Positions 36,355 through 46,092 are shown, numbered from the stretch's first letter. The stretch: 64,000 nt of DNA from an uncultured Schlesneria sp. (GCA_903840265.1 CAIMFH010000147.1:147458-211457); one strand, 5' to 3'. Notes: generated by a model from the sequence alone, not told the origin. Program-made: numbers and translations.

Positions 36355-37869
36355 GTGCGCCTGTTCCTTGCCGCCCTGACAGTCGGTGCCGCTGGCATCG
36401 CCTACGCCTACACACAGCAGACACCAGCCCCCGCTGCGGAATCGCAGGCGAAGGTAGGGCGTCCGCTCTTCGACTGGCAATCGGCGGACGACACGCTCAA
36501 GGCGGCTTCGACCGATATTGCCGCGAATCACGAAGAGCCACCGCTGGTCGTGCGCGACACGATCAGTCAAGCCCGCACAGAAGTGACTTCGGTCCTGGAC
36601 GAATTCGTTCGCGGCAGCAGCGCGTCAAACGAAGTGCCCGCCCCGGTAGACATCGTCTCCCAGGCCGCTGCGGAGTCTCCTGCTATTGATAGCGAACTGA
36701 TCCCGTTCGCATCGAGCGATACGCCAATCGGGAACGAGACCTCCGATATCGCCCCGGCAGATGCCACAGCCACGATCAATCAGCCTCAGGCCGATCTGGT
36801 TCAGACAAAAGAAGCAGCACCCCTACGAGATGCTGCACCAGCAGCCAAACCTCAGTCGGCGCCACCGCAAGACATTGTGACGGGGCCAACACTCGGTAAG
36901 CCGACAATCTCCGAAGCAACAATCGTCAAGAAACAGCCGACGACTCCTCCACCGAATGGAGCGAATCGCGAACCTGCAGTCTCGGTAAAGCAGCCCTCTT
37001 CGGCGGGATCGAGGTCTAAGACCGAACTGCTGCCAGGCAGCAAACAAGCGCCCAAGGCCCCGCTGGTCGACGCCGAATGGAAGCTGATCGGTCGATCGGG
37101 GGCCGGAATGCCGTTGCACTCACGACGATTCGGGCGACAGGGAACCCGTACGCTAATTATTGCCGGGTTGGATGGTCTGGACGTCGTGGGGACTCGTTGG
37201 AACGACGAACTGGCCGAGGCGTTGTTGCGTCGCAACGACCTGTTACAGAACAACGAAATCATGATCGTGCGTGCGGGGAACCCGGAAGGATTGACGAACC
37301 GCATCCCCACGAATTTGCGTGGAGTTTCGATCAACCGCAACTTCCCAAGTCGTCGCTATCAGGCGTTGCCAGATAAATCGACGGGCACCGGTCCAGCGAG
37401 TGAAGCAGAAACCAAAGCGATTCTGGACGTGTTGTATTCGTTCCGTCCGCGCCGCGTGATTCATCTCGCATCAACCAGCGGACGTTCGACAGTCCTTTAC
37501 AACCGTGCGGCCACCGATATTGGGGATGAACTGGAGAAGCAATACAAGTTGCACGTTCAGCTCCTGGACCCTGAACAGGTTCCTGGATCGATCGAAGAGT
37601 TTGCGGATGGAACATTGGACGCCGCCGTGATCTCGCTGAAGCTGAATTCGGGGCCCGAATGGAAAGGTGCCTGGAAAAAGAACGCAGCCGCAGTGCTGAC
37701 CGCGATCGACGGACCGCCCCAGGAGCAGCAGGTTGCTGCTGTGTCGACAGAGAAGTCACCTTTAGTACTAGAGCCGACCAGTTCTCCGATTCCGAACATG
37801 GATGAAGACGTGGCACCGCAATTGAAAAAACGCCGTGGGTACGAGGAACTTCCTCGACCACCTCAATAA
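36355..37869 (+). CDS. exported M14 carboxypeptidase-like protein with altered zinc ligands
   Basis: 504 residues from a GTG with GGAG eight bases upstream. A short signal-like segment starts the protein; about residues 25-240 are Ala/Pro/Gln-rich and likely disordered. The C-terminal domain (about 245-470) has the M14/MpaA-like motifs: RVNPEGL-like AGNPEGLTNRIPTN, RGVSINRNFPSRRY, and SEAETKAI. However, the first zinc motif that should read GxHGxE reads GLDGLDVVG, and the later His site reads VIHLAS. Two of three metal ligands therefore appear lost. It may be a non-catalytic peptidoglycan-binding relative (inferred). Confidence 0.7.
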   Translation: MRLFLAALTVGAAGIAYAYTQQTPAPAAESQAKVGRPLFDWQSADDTLKAASTDIAANHEEPPLVVRDTISQARTEVTSVLDEFVRGSSASNEVPAPVDIVSQAAAESPAIDSELIPFASSDTPIGNETSDIAPADATATINQPQADLVQTKEAAPLRDAAPAAKPQSAPPQDIVTGPTLGKPTISEATIVKKQPTTPPPNGANREPAVSVKQPSSAGSRSKTELLPGSKQAPKAPLVDAEWKLIGRSGAGMPLHSRRFGRQGTRTLIIAGLDGLDVVGTRWNDELAEALLRRNDLLQNNEIMIVRAGNPEGLTNRIPTNLRGVSINRNFPSRRYQALPDKSTGTGPASEAETKAILDVLYSFRPRRVIHLASTSGRSTVLYNRAATDIGDELEKQYKLHVQLLDPEQVPGSIEEFADGTLDAAVISLKLNSGPEWKGAWKKNAAAVLTAIDGPPQEQQVAAVSTEKSPLVLEPTSSPIPNMDEDVAPQLKKRRGYEELPRPPQ

Positions 37870-38024
37870 TCCTCCACCCGCGTCTATCGACTTAAGGTGC
37901 GCCGCGCTGCGTTAGCGCGTGCATGACTTCGGCTATCAGCCTGGGTTGCGGCCGCGCGAGTGCTCCTTCATCATGATCGCGGATTTTCAATTCGCATCTT
38001 GGCACTTCTCGTGGTTGGATTCCA

Positions 38025-40085
38025 ATGAGCACCTCTGTTCGTGAGCAGATCGAAGCCTTGCGCGCGACGATCCGGCGACATGATGCCCTGTACTACGTGC
38101 AGGCAACGCCCGAGATCTCGGATCTCGATTACGACAAGCTGATGAAGCAACTCAAGGATCTGGAGGCCCAGCATCCTGAATTCGATTCGGACGAAAGCCC
38201 CACTCGCAAAGTCGGCGGAGCCCCTATCGCCGGCTTCGTCATGGTTGAACATCGTGTTCCGATGCTGTCGATCGACAACGTCTACAACGAAGCCGAGTTG
38301 GCCGAGTTCGGCCAGCGAGTTTCGAAGCAGTTGGGCGGTCATCCCTGCGAATGGCTGGTCGAGTATAAAGTTGATGGCGTCGCCCTCTCGCTGATCTACG
38401 AAGAGGGAAAGCTCGTACGAGCAGTCACGCGTGGCGATGGACGCCGCGGTGATGACGTCACTCACAACGCCCGAACGATGCGCGGAGTGCCATTGCAACT
38501 GACGGACACCTCACGAAAGTCCAAGGGTGACCTGTTCGACAGCGATATCCCTTCACTGTTGGAAGTGCGCGGCGAGGCCTATATCTCCAACAGTGAATTC
38601 GCCCAGTTGCAACTGGCGGCCGTTGAACGTGGCGAAGAGCCGCTGAAGAACTCGCGCAATGCGACGGCCGGTGGCATCAAGCTGCTCGATCCGACTCAAT
38701 GCGCCGAACGAAAGGTCCGATTCTTTGCTCATAGCGTGGGCAGCCTGGAAGGAGCCACCTTCAAGAAACACAGCGACTTCCTGAAACGAATCGAGCAGTT
38801 GGGTATTCCTTCTGTTCCGCGCGTATCGGTACAGCCGAGCTTCGAAGCCGCCGTCGAATACTGCCAGACTCTGATGCAAGATCTGCACACGCTGGATTTC
38901 GAAGTGGATGGTATCGTCTTGAAGATCAATGATCTGGCAGTGCGGCAGGAACTGGGATCCACCAGCAAAGCACCGCGATGGGTCGTGGCATTCAAATGGG
39001 AGAAGTACGAAGCCGAAACACGCGTGGCTGACATTAGCATCAATGTCGGCAAAACAGGCGCGCTGACACCGGTAGCATTCCTGGAGCCGGTCGAGATCGC
39101 CGGGACGACCGTCTCTCGAGCCAGCCTGCACAATGCTGATGAGGTGGAACGCCTGGGGATACAGATCGGCGATTGGGTGATTGTCGAGAAGGCCGGGAAG
39201 ATTATCCCGCATGTGGTCCGCGTTGAAGTTCATCGACGCGATGGCACTGAGCGACCCTATCAGTTCCCGACCGAATGTCCAGAATGCGGAACCCCCGTCG
39301 AGAAAGACGAAGGGGGCGTCTACATCCGTTGTCCCAATCCAAGCTGTCCGGCTCAACTTCGCGAAGCACTGCGGTACTTCGCATCACGAGCTGCCATGGA
39401 TATTGAAGGACTGGGCACGAAGCTGATCGAACAATTGACCGAGCAGAAACTACTGGCCAGCTTCTCGGACATCTACCGGCTACCAGCGCGACGAGCCGAA
39501 CTGTTGACGTTGGAGCGACTGGGGGCCAAGTCCGTCGATAACCTGCTGGCGGGAATCGAAGCCTCACGCGAACGCCCGCTGTGGCGATTGCTGACCGCGT
39601 TGAATCTTAGGCACGTGGGAACGCGTACCGCGCAGCTGCTGGCCGACCGATTCGGTTCGATGGACGCATTGGCTCGCGCTTCAGAAACAGATCTGGCTCA
39701 AACGGATGAGATTGGCGACGTGATTGCCAAGGCGGTGCAGGCCTTTTTCGCGAGTGAATACGGCCAGCGAATCGTTGCGGAACTGAAAGAACTCGGCCTG
39801 AATATGGGCAGCGAGGCGGCCGCGGCGGAAGCGGCCGCTCGACAGACCGATGGGTTGTTTTCTGGAAAGACCCTGGTCGTAACCGGATCCTTGGTTCGCT
39901 TCAAACGAGACGACATGCACGCCCTCATTCAAAAGCATGGTGGTCGCCCTGCCAGCAGTGTGTCCAAGAACACCGACTTCCTGATCGCCGGAACGGATGC
40001 TGGCAGCAAGCTTGAAAAGGCAAATTCGCTAGGCGTCAAAGTGCTATCGGAAGATGAGTTCCTCGCGCTGATCGGCGAAGGTTAG
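38025..40085 (+). CDS. ligA: NAD-dependent DNA ligase
   Basis: 686 residues, typical length. The N-terminal Ia/adenylation domain carries the catalytic Lys115 in VEYKVDGVALSLIY (KxDG motif). It is followed by an OB fold (about 330-400), the four-Cys zinc finger (CPECGTPVEKDEGG, then CPNPSCPAQ), helix-hairpin-helix repeats (about 460-590, LERLGAKSVDNLLAGIEASR) and a C-terminal BRCT domain (about 605-686, GKTLVVTGSLVRFKRDD). It seals nicks in replication and repair using NAD. The ATG at 38025 is supported by the standard N-terminus; the binding site is modest. Confidence 0.97.
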   Translation: MSTSVREQIEALRATIRRHDALYYVQATPEISDLDYDKLMKQLKDLEAQHPEFDSDESPTRKVGGAPIAGFVMVEHRVPMLSIDNVYNEAELAEFGQRVSKQLGGHPCEWLVEYKVDGVALSLIYEEGKLVRAVTRGDGRRGDDVTHNARTMRGVPLQLTDTSRKSKGDLFDSDIPSLLEVRGEAYISNSEFAQLQLAAVERGEEPLKNSRNATAGGIKLLDPTQCAERKVRFFAHSVGSLEGATFKKHSDFLKRIEQLGIPSVPRVSVQPSFEAAVEYCQTLMQDLHTLDFEVDGIVLKINDLAVRQELGSTSKAPRWVVAFKWEKYEAETRVADISINVGKTGALTPVAFLEPVEIAGTTVSRASLHNADEVERLGIQIGDWVIVEKAGKIIPHVVRVEVHRRDGTERPYQFPTECPECGTPVEKDEGGVYIRCPNPSCPAQLREALRYFASRAAMDIEGLGTKLIEQLTEQKLLASFSDIYRLPARRAELLTLERLGAKSVDNLLAGIEASRERPLWRLLTALNLRHVGTRTAQLLADRFGSMDALARASETDLAQTDEIGDVIAKAVQAFFASEYGQRIVAELKELGLNMGSEAAAAEAAARQTDGLFSGKTLVVTGSLVRFKRDDMHALIQKHGGRPASSVSKNTDFLIAGTDAGSKLEKANSLGVKVLSEDEFLALIGEG

Positions 40086-40241
40086 GTCGCTTGCGCGGGA
40101 ATGTCAGAAGAGTCGCCTGGAGTATCGAAAGAACCATCAACAGCCTTCAATCGCTTGCCTCGCGTTGACTGTGTACGATGTCGGGACTTGATGGTTCGGA
40201 GCGATTCATTCGCTCTTCAGGGGTTTATGGGGAATGCCACG

Positions 40242-41831
40242 ATGACAGTGCAGCAAGTGTTGATCGACGGACATTGGACAGCTTCGGCAGGGACTTCGAC
40301 GTTTCAGGCGGTTAATCCTCGGACGCGCGAACCACTACCCGAGACGTATCCGATCAGCCCCTGGTCAGAGATCCTTCGTGCGATTGAATCCGCCTCGCGA
40401 GCTGCTGCTATCGTGCGAGATTGGAGCGGCGATCGTTTCGCCGCGTTCCTGGAACATTTTGCCGACCGCATCGACGCTCGCGCCGCCGAACTGATTGAGA
40501 TGGCTCATCAGGAGACAGCGCTGCCAGTGCAGCCACGGCTGAAGGATGCGGAGCTACCGCGGACTTCGAATCAATTGCGACAAGCCGCCGCCGCTGCGCG
40601 CGATGGTTCATGGACGGAACCTACGATTGATAGTGCGCCGAATATTCGATCGATGTTGCGTCCGATCGGCCCGGTCGTGGTTTTCGGGCCCAATAACTTT
40701 CCCTTCGCCTTCAACAGTGCCGCTGGGGGCGACTTCGCAGCAGCCATCGCCGCTGGCAATCCTGTCATCGCCAAGGGCCATTCTTCGCATCCTGGAACCA
40801 CGCGCATCCTGGCCGAAGAGGCACAACTCGCTGCGAATGAAACGGGGATGCCCGCTGGTTTCGTTCAGTTGATCTATCGCACGAATCACGACGATGGCAA
40901 ACTCCTGGTTTCGCATCCCGCGATTGGAGCGTCTGGTTACACCGGATCTCGATCGGCAGGGTCACAACTGAAAGAGGCTGCGGACCGAGTCGGGAAGCCG
41001 ATCTACCTGGAGCTGTCCAGTATCAACCCGATCTATATTCTGCCCGGTGCGATTCGCGAACGCGGCGCTGCCATCGCCGAGCAGTTCGCCACCAGTTGCC
41101 TGATGGGCGTCGGACAATTCTGCACCAATCCCGGTCTAATCGTTTTGAAGGCCGGCACAGAAACAGAAGATTGGATTCGTCAGGTCGGCGAACGCTTCTC
41201 TGCGGCGCCTGTCGGAACGTTGCTGGGGCCCAGCGTGCAATCGCATCTGGAGTCCGGTTTCCGGACCTTGGTTAGTCATGGTGCCACGCTGGTTACCGGT
41301 GGATCGAGCGGCGGCGGCACTGGTTATTGTTGCCAAAACACCTTGCTGCGCGTCACGGGGTCACAGTTTATTTCGTCGCCCGCGGCCTTGCAGACCGAGA
41401 TGTTCGGCAATGCTTCACTGATTGTGGTCGTTGAATCGGACAGCGAATTCGTCGGTGTGACGCATGCCTTGGAGGGCAACCTGACAGGTAGTCTGTACAC
41501 TGCAAACGACGGCTCGGACGATGGTCTGTACGATCAGATCACGCCCGTCTTGCGACAAAAAGTTGGCCGACTCTTGAATGACAAGATGCCGACAGGAGTG
41601 GCAGTTGTCTCGGCCATGAATCACGGCGGGCCATTTCCTGCCACGGGTCACCCTGGATTCACTGCAGTTGGAATTCCGGCATCGCTGAAGCGATTTACGA
41701 TGCTGCAGTGTTACGACGGTGTGCGACCGAATCGGTTGCCAACGGCACTCGCCGATCAATCTCCTACCAGTTCACTGTGGAGACTGATTGACGGTTGCCG
41801 AATCCAGGGAAATGTCCCAACGACGAAATAG
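40242..41831 (+). CDS. aldehyde dehydrogenase, 2-ketoglutaric semialdehyde dehydrogenase-like
   Basis: 529 residues from the ATG at 40242 (GGGGAA upstream); the frame is open to 40101, but the upstream part has no family match. The catalytic residues are visible: Cys294 in GVGQFCTNPG and Glu257 in IYLELSSINP, with the nucleotide-binding YTGSRSAG (233-240). The length and FGPNNFPFAFN with the C-terminal GHPGFTAVGIPASLKRF match the NADP-type alpha-ketoglutaric semialdehyde dehydrogenase subgroup (sugar acid and hydroxyproline catabolism). No catabolic partners are beside it, so substrate is inferred from subfamily only. Confidence 0.85.
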   Translation: MTVQQVLIDGHWTASAGTSTFQAVNPRTREPLPETYPISPWSEILRAIESASRAAAIVRDWSGDRFAAFLEHFADRIDARAAELIEMAHQETALPVQPRLKDAELPRTSNQLRQAAAAARDGSWTEPTIDSAPNIRSMLRPIGPVVVFGPNNFPFAFNSAAGGDFAAAIAAGNPVIAKGHSSHPGTTRILAEEAQLAANETGMPAGFVQLIYRTNHDDGKLLVSHPAIGASGYTGSRSAGSQLKEAADRVGKPIYLELSSINPIYILPGAIRERGAAIAEQFATSCLMGVGQFCTNPGLIVLKAGTETEDWIRQVGERFSAAPVGTLLGPSVQSHLESGFRTLVSHGATLVTGGSSGGGTGYCCQNTLLRVTGSQFISSPAALQTEMFGNASLIVVVESDSEFVGVTHALEGNLTGSLYTANDGSDDGLYDQITPVLRQKVGRLLNDKMPTGVAVVSAMNHGGPFPATGHPGFTAVGIPASLKRFTMLQCYDGVRPNRLPTALADQSPTSSLWRLIDGCRIQGNVPTTK

Positions 41832-42024
41832 CATTCGTCTCCGGTAGTTTCTTAACCACGTTGTCGCAACAGGTTATCTAGTTCGTATTCCCGAATTTGT
41901 AACGATTATTCCGGTTATAGGGAGTTACCTTTCTCGCAATGTTGGGTTAAGGTTCGGTCCCACCCCGGCGTCGGTGCTAGCGACGCTGATTTCGGTATGG
42001 GCCTAACCGCAATCCGAGAACAAA

Positions 42025-43104
42025 ATGACCGCTACCTCCGATGCCGCTTCGTGCGTCAATGAATTATTGACGCCTACGTTATTCAGCGTATCCAAAGTCG
42101 ACGACACACCCTGTGGACCGACTCCGCATCGCCTGGAGAGTCTGGCCTGCCTTGCAAGACTTCACACAAGATTCGTTTGCAGCCTTGCGATGTTGTCGCT
42201 GATGGCATTCACATCGAATGCGTTCGGTGAAATGATGCATGGTCGGCGGCTCGTCAGCTCGTCCGGTTCGTCGGGCGGTGGATCGTCAAGCGGCGGTCAT
42301 GGTGAAGCCTCACCTGATTCGGCACCGGCAAGTGAAGGTGCAATTCATTTCGATTTCGCCCCTTTCGTAAGTCCACATCTGACCCTTGCGAAGACGTCGA
42401 GTCCGTCGCATACCACAAGTCAATCGCACTCCACATCCATGGGATTCCCTCTGAATTGGGGACTCTCGCTGTTTAAAGATCTCTTCTCGCGCGCACCAAT
42501 CCTGGGCTCAAACAAATTCGCTCCGTTGACCTCGAACAAATCCGCTGCGTCTCAATCGACTACTAAACCCAGCAACGGACTGAGTTATGGTTCCAACACT
42601 GGACACAATCATGAAAATGTCATCCTCAACTGGAACTCCCACTCCAGTTTCGAATTGAATCTTCCTCATTTCACTGAGAGCTTCCATGCTGCCAATCACT
42701 TCGAGATTACCAAAGACAACCACGGGATCGATCTGAGTTGGAGCCATCACGGCAGCTTTAGCTTTGAAATCAACACCCCCTCCTTCCATGAAGAATTTTG
42801 CTTCTCAGACTGTTTCGAACTCAATTTGCATTGGCAACCGGGTGTTGGACTCAGTTTCAGCGAACACCTGGCTTTCAATTCTCATTTTGATTTGCAGATT
42901 GGTCACTTCAATTGGGAGCGAGACTGCCACCATGATTTCTGCTTCGGGTGGGGGTGCCATCCTAGCCACCATCACGGTGGCGGATGCCACCAGCCGCCAG
43001 ACCCGCCACCTCCATGCGCCGTTCCCGAGCCAACCAGCATGGCGCTATTCGGGCTTGGTGGGATTGGCTTGATCGCCGGTTTGGCCAAGCGTCGCCGTCA
43101 ATAG
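42025..43104 (+). CDS. PEP-CTERM sorted, His/Ser-rich exported protein
   Basis: 359 residues. A long N-terminus ends in a signal segment near residues 54-75 (SLAMLSLMAFTSNAFG). The middle is low-complexity Ser/Gly, then about 200-310 comes a repetitive beta-rich section with repeated HF, SF and EI steps (FEITKDNHGIDLSWSHHG, SFSFEINTPSFHEEF, FELNLHWQPGVGLSFSEH). The C-terminus has a PEP-CTERM signal: VPEP (333-336), a hydrophobic segment GLGGIGLIAGL and RRR, as recognised by exosortase systems. Cys and His clusters near 300-325 may bind metal. It is predicted to be a surface or matrix protein. Confidence 0.82.
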   Translation: MTATSDAASCVNELLTPTLFSVSKVDDTPCGPTPHRLESLACLARLHTRFVCSLAMLSLMAFTSNAFGEMMHGRRLVSSSGSSGGGSSSGGHGEASPDSAPASEGAIHFDFAPFVSPHLTLAKTSSPSHTTSQSHSTSMGFPLNWGLSLFKDLFSRAPILGSNKFAPLTSNKSAASQSTTKPSNGLSYGSNTGHNHENVILNWNSHSSFELNLPHFTESFHAANHFEITKDNHGIDLSWSHHGSFSFEINTPSFHEEFCFSDCFELNLHWQPGVGLSFSEHLAFNSHFDLQIGHFNWERDCHHDFCFGWGCHPSHHHGGGCHQPPDPPPPCAVPEPTSMALFGLGGIGLIAGLAKRRRQ

Positions 43105-43117
43105 CACGATCAGGAAG

Positions 43118-43147
43118 CCGTGAGATAATCTCTTGATCGTCTCACGG
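43118..43147 (+). terminator. possible weak terminator
   Basis: CCGTGAGA / TCTCACGG perfect 8-base stem with a 14-base loop just after the PEP-CTERM gene. There is no T run, so support is weak. Confidence 0.35.
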
Positions 43148-43281
43148 GTGTGACCACTCTTTCAGAAGGTGGCAACCGAGCCAATCACGCCGGAGCTTGG
43201 CATTATGTTGGAGCCCCGATCTCTACAACCGAGCAGTCGTCGCAATGATGGCTCGGAATGAGATCCTGACCGCGATTCAGA

Positions 43282-45435
43282 TCAATGGACCGACGTGAAC
43301 TCATTGGAGTTCAGCAACGCCCAGAACAGGTCCTGGTAACCCTCGGCTTCGGCGACTTGTCGGTTGGTACCGCGGGCGGACATCTGTGCCGCGTCCTGTC
43401 GCACCAGCTTGCGCATGTTCGTCAATTCGGTCGCTGTGGGATAACGGGACAACGCCGCAAGACACAGCTCGCGAATCTTTTCTTTGTCATCCGCACGCTT
43501 GCGAACGATCTCACCCAGATAAGTGCCGGCTGTCGTTTCCAAGGCTTTCTCAGCCAGTTTGCCGTTCATGAGAGTCAGGGCCTGGACGAGATTTCCATCC
43601 AGTTCCATCGCCTCTTCGTTTTCATCCGTGCCGTAATCGACCACGAATTGCGTCAACCATCGCTGACGTTGCGATTCAGCCTGTTCCCAGTCGACGCCGC
43701 CCGCCTGATGCGCCTTCGTCGCGATAACGAATGAATCGTAGACTTGTTCAGGCGTCATCGACTTCACGTACATCCGACTGAAAACCGGCAACTGCCCCTC
43801 GATAGGGTCGTCATCGCGATTGTCAGCACCATATCGACTCGTCAGTTGATAGGGCTCTGCGGCACACATCCAACGGATCAATTGCTTGGTGTCGTACCCA
43901 CTCCGGACAAATTGCCGTGACAGCATGCCCAGCAACTCGGGATGGCTGGTCGGACTGTGCGGGCCGAGATCATCCGCGGACTGCGTGAATCCGCGACCGA
44001 AAAGGTGTTCCCACAAGCGATTGACGAAGGCGGTGGCCAACTGCGGCTGATCACCTTCCGTCATCAATCGTGCCAGCGTGGCGCGTCTGTTTGTCTCGGG
44101 ACTGGGGTCGACGATCTGGCCATGGAATTGAGGAAACGCAACTCGCATCACACCGTTTTGAGTTTCATAGTAAATCGGGCCGCCCGCCGTATCTGTCACC
44201 AGTTCGGTATACGAATACCGGGCCTGCCCCGTCTTGGGATCAATCGCTTGTCGCGGCACGCTGGCCGTCTGACTGAAAAAGCTGTGCAACTCCCAGAAGG
44301 CTGATTGCTGCGACTTGCTGAACGGATTGTTGTGGCATTGGTTGCACTGCAACTGCTCGCCCAGGAACACTCGCGCGGTGACAGCGGTTGCCGGTAACGC
44401 GTCGTTATTTAAGTGGGCGATCAAAAAGTTCGTTGCGCCGTTGTCAACGTTGCTCCCCTCGGCAGCGACCAGATCGTAGACGATCTGATTCCACGGACGA
44501 TTCGATGCAAATGACATCCGCAGAAACTTCTGCAGTGCCGGTCGATTGACTTGGGGTTCCGAACGACGGCCAATCAAGAGATTGGTCCAAATCGTCGTCA
44601 TATTGCGAGCGAACTCAGTGCTATCCAGCAACTGATCGACCATCTCGGTCCGCTTGTTCGACCGCTTGCTGGCGAGGAACAGTTCCGCTTCGTCAACGGT
44701 GGGGATGCGACCATGCAGATCGAGCGAGACACGTCGAAACCATTCGGCATCATCGGCAACCGCGGATGGTCGAACACTGGCGACATCCCATCCCTGATGA
44801 ATGTTCGTGTTGATTGCCGCGACAACTTCCCGTGGATCGAGAACCTCGCGCTGCGATTCGGGCGGTGGGGGAACGACCTCGTTCACCTTCGCCGGGCCGG
44901 TCGGTTCACGCACCGCGATAGAATTGTTCGCGTTCGAGGCTAATTCGACGGGTGGTCCAACCTGTCGATGAGGCGACGGCACAATGGGATCAACCGGCTT
45001 GGCTGGTGAATCCACCGGCGGTTGTACATGCTGAACGACCCTGTCAGCAGGTTTGTTCGGAAACTGCGACCAACCGATTACCATCACGACGCAGGCACAA
45101 GCTGCCGTGGCGATAATGGTCGCAATCCTCGATGTCGAAGTTCGTCGCTTTGTGGAGGCCACAGGAACGACTGAGGCTGGCACAGCAATCGCTGTCGCGA
45201 AACCGGCCCAGACGGGGATTTCTTCTGATGACAACGCTTCCGCAGAGCCGACACCGCCAGCATCCCAGAGCAGCGAACCGTGCAAATCCAGGTAGCTGAC
45301 GTAGTACCAACGCGCTGCTGGCGAAGTCAGCACGAGCGATTCCAGGCGCGAGACATCTTCGCTGGCCAAACGATCTTCGCACAGCGCCTCCAGCAGCGGA
45401 GTCATTTCTGCGATGATAGTCTCGTCGGGCCTCAC
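43282..45435 (-). CDS. DUF1549/DUF1553 haem-motif protein with anti-sigma-like N-terminus
   Basis: 717 residues. The start is a GTG that overlaps the sigma gene stop as GTGA, with GGAGG directly upstream. The frame is open to 45471, but the coupled start fits best. About residues 8-58 (LLEALCEDRLASEDVSRLES, WYYVSYLDLHGSLLWD) resemble the N-terminal region of FecR-type anti-sigma proteins. A membrane helix lies at about 103-122 and a Pro-rich linker follows. DUF1549 comes next, with the CNQCH haem c-type motif at 364-368, and then DUF1553 up to the conserved tail DLFWALLNSNEF. It is the partner of the upstream ECF sigma factor. Confidence 0.85.
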   Translation of the reverse strand: MRPDETIIAEMTPLLEALCEDRLASEDVSRLESLVLTSPAARWYYVSYLDLHGSLLWDAGGVGSAEALSSEEIPVWAGFATAIAVPASVVPVASTKRRTSTSRIATIIATAACACVVMVIGWSQFPNKPADRVVQHVQPPVDSPAKPVDPIVPSPHRQVGPPVELASNANNSIAVREPTGPAKVNEVVPPPPESQREVLDPREVVAAINTNIHQGWDVASVRPSAVADDAEWFRRVSLDLHGRIPTVDEAELFLASKRSNKRTEMVDQLLDSTEFARNMTTIWTNLLIGRRSEPQVNRPALQKFLRMSFASNRPWNQIVYDLVAAEGSNVDNGATNFLIAHLNNDALPATAVTARVFLGEQLQCNQCHNNPFSKSQQSAFWELHSFFSQTASVPRQAIDPKTGQARYSYTELVTDTAGGPIYYETQNGVMRVAFPQFHGQIVDPSPETNRRATLARLMTEGDQPQLATAFVNRLWEHLFGRGFTQSADDLGPHSPTSHPELLGMLSRQFVRSGYDTKQLIRWMCAAEPYQLTSRYGADNRDDDPIEGQLPVFSRMYVKSMTPEQVYDSFVIATKAHQAGGVDWEQAESQRQRWLTQFVVDYGTDENEEAMELDGNLVQALTLMNGKLAEKALETTAGTYLGEIVRKRADDKEKIRELCLAALSRYPTATELTNMRKLVRQDAAQMSARGTNRQVAEAEGYQDLFWALLNSNEFTSVH

Positions 45436-45986
45436 GGCGTTCCTCCTGGCATCAAGCGGCGTTGAATACATTCCATCAACGCGCGGCGAATTCGTCCCAA
45501 TGATTGATACACCGAATTAGCGGGGCGACCAATCTGCTCGGCTAGGTGCTTTCCCTTTTCACCCGGCGCATATCTCTGCTGAATCAACTCGCGATCGCGC
45601 GGCCGCAGCTTCTGAATACACTCGATCAGTGCATTCCGTCGCTCTTCCAGTTCATCGGATCGCTCCAGAGCCTCTTTCGAGACGGTCTCCAGAAACTCAT
45701 CGCTGAACTGCATCCGGTCGCGTTTTTTTCGACTGCGATACTTCATCACTTCAAAGTTGGCGATCTGGCTGACCCATGCCAGGAAGTTGGTTCCCGGCCG
45801 AAACTGGGAAAACTTGCTCCAGATGACAACGTTCGTTTCCTGCTGAACTTCTTCCGCCTCGATCGGGTTGGGGATCTGTGACAAAATGAACAGAAACAAT
45901 CGCCGTTGATGGTGCGTAAATAGCTGCACGAACTCGGCGCTAGGGGCCGATGGGTGCTGAGCGGCACTGGCTTCAATTTCATTCAC
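45432..45986 (-). CDS. ECF-type sigma-70 family RNA polymerase sigma factor
   Basis: 184 residues from a GTG (GGTGGAATC upstream). Region 2 is at about 20-90 (FVQLFTHHQRRLFLFILSQI, ETNVVIWSKFSQFRPGTNFLAW, VMKYRSRKKRD), which binds core polymerase and the -10 element. Region 4 is at about 115-180 (LRPRDRELIQQRYAPGEKG, IGRPANSVYQSLGRIRRALM). This is the planctomycete/verrucomicrobial sigma group that is usually encoded beside an anti-sigma/FecR-like or DUF1549 gene. The TGA overlaps the GTG of the next gene, so the two products are made in coupled amounts. Confidence 0.92.
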   Translation of the reverse strand: MNEIEASAAQHPSAPSAEFVQLFTHHQRRLFLFILSQIPNPIEAEEVQQETNVVIWSKFSQFRPGTNFLAWVSQIANFEVMKYRSRKKRDRMQFSDEFLETVSKEALERSDELEERRNALIECIQKLRPRDRELIQQRYAPGEKGKHLAEQIGRPANSVYQSLGRIRRALMECIQRRLMPGGTP

Positions 45987-46024
45987 GCCACTGATTCCAC
46001 CGATTCAGTGAAGCTTCTTGTCTC

Positions 46025-46062
46025 GATAAAAAATGAGGGGCTGTTTGAGCAGCCCCTCATTT
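46025..46062 (-). terminator. rho-independent terminator of the DUF1501 gene
   Basis: Perfect 13-base stem AAATGAGGGGCTG / CAGCCCCTCATTT with a 6-base loop. Read on the minus strand it is followed by a run of T. It separates the DUF1501 gene from the sigma factor gene. Confidence 0.88.
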
Positions 46063-46092
46063 CTACTACACGCCGGCCCGATACTGAGGGTT

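Noticed and set aside
38553..39356. Open frame of 267 residues antisense to ligA
   Set aside because: It lies completely inside ligA and has no domain or binding site of its own.
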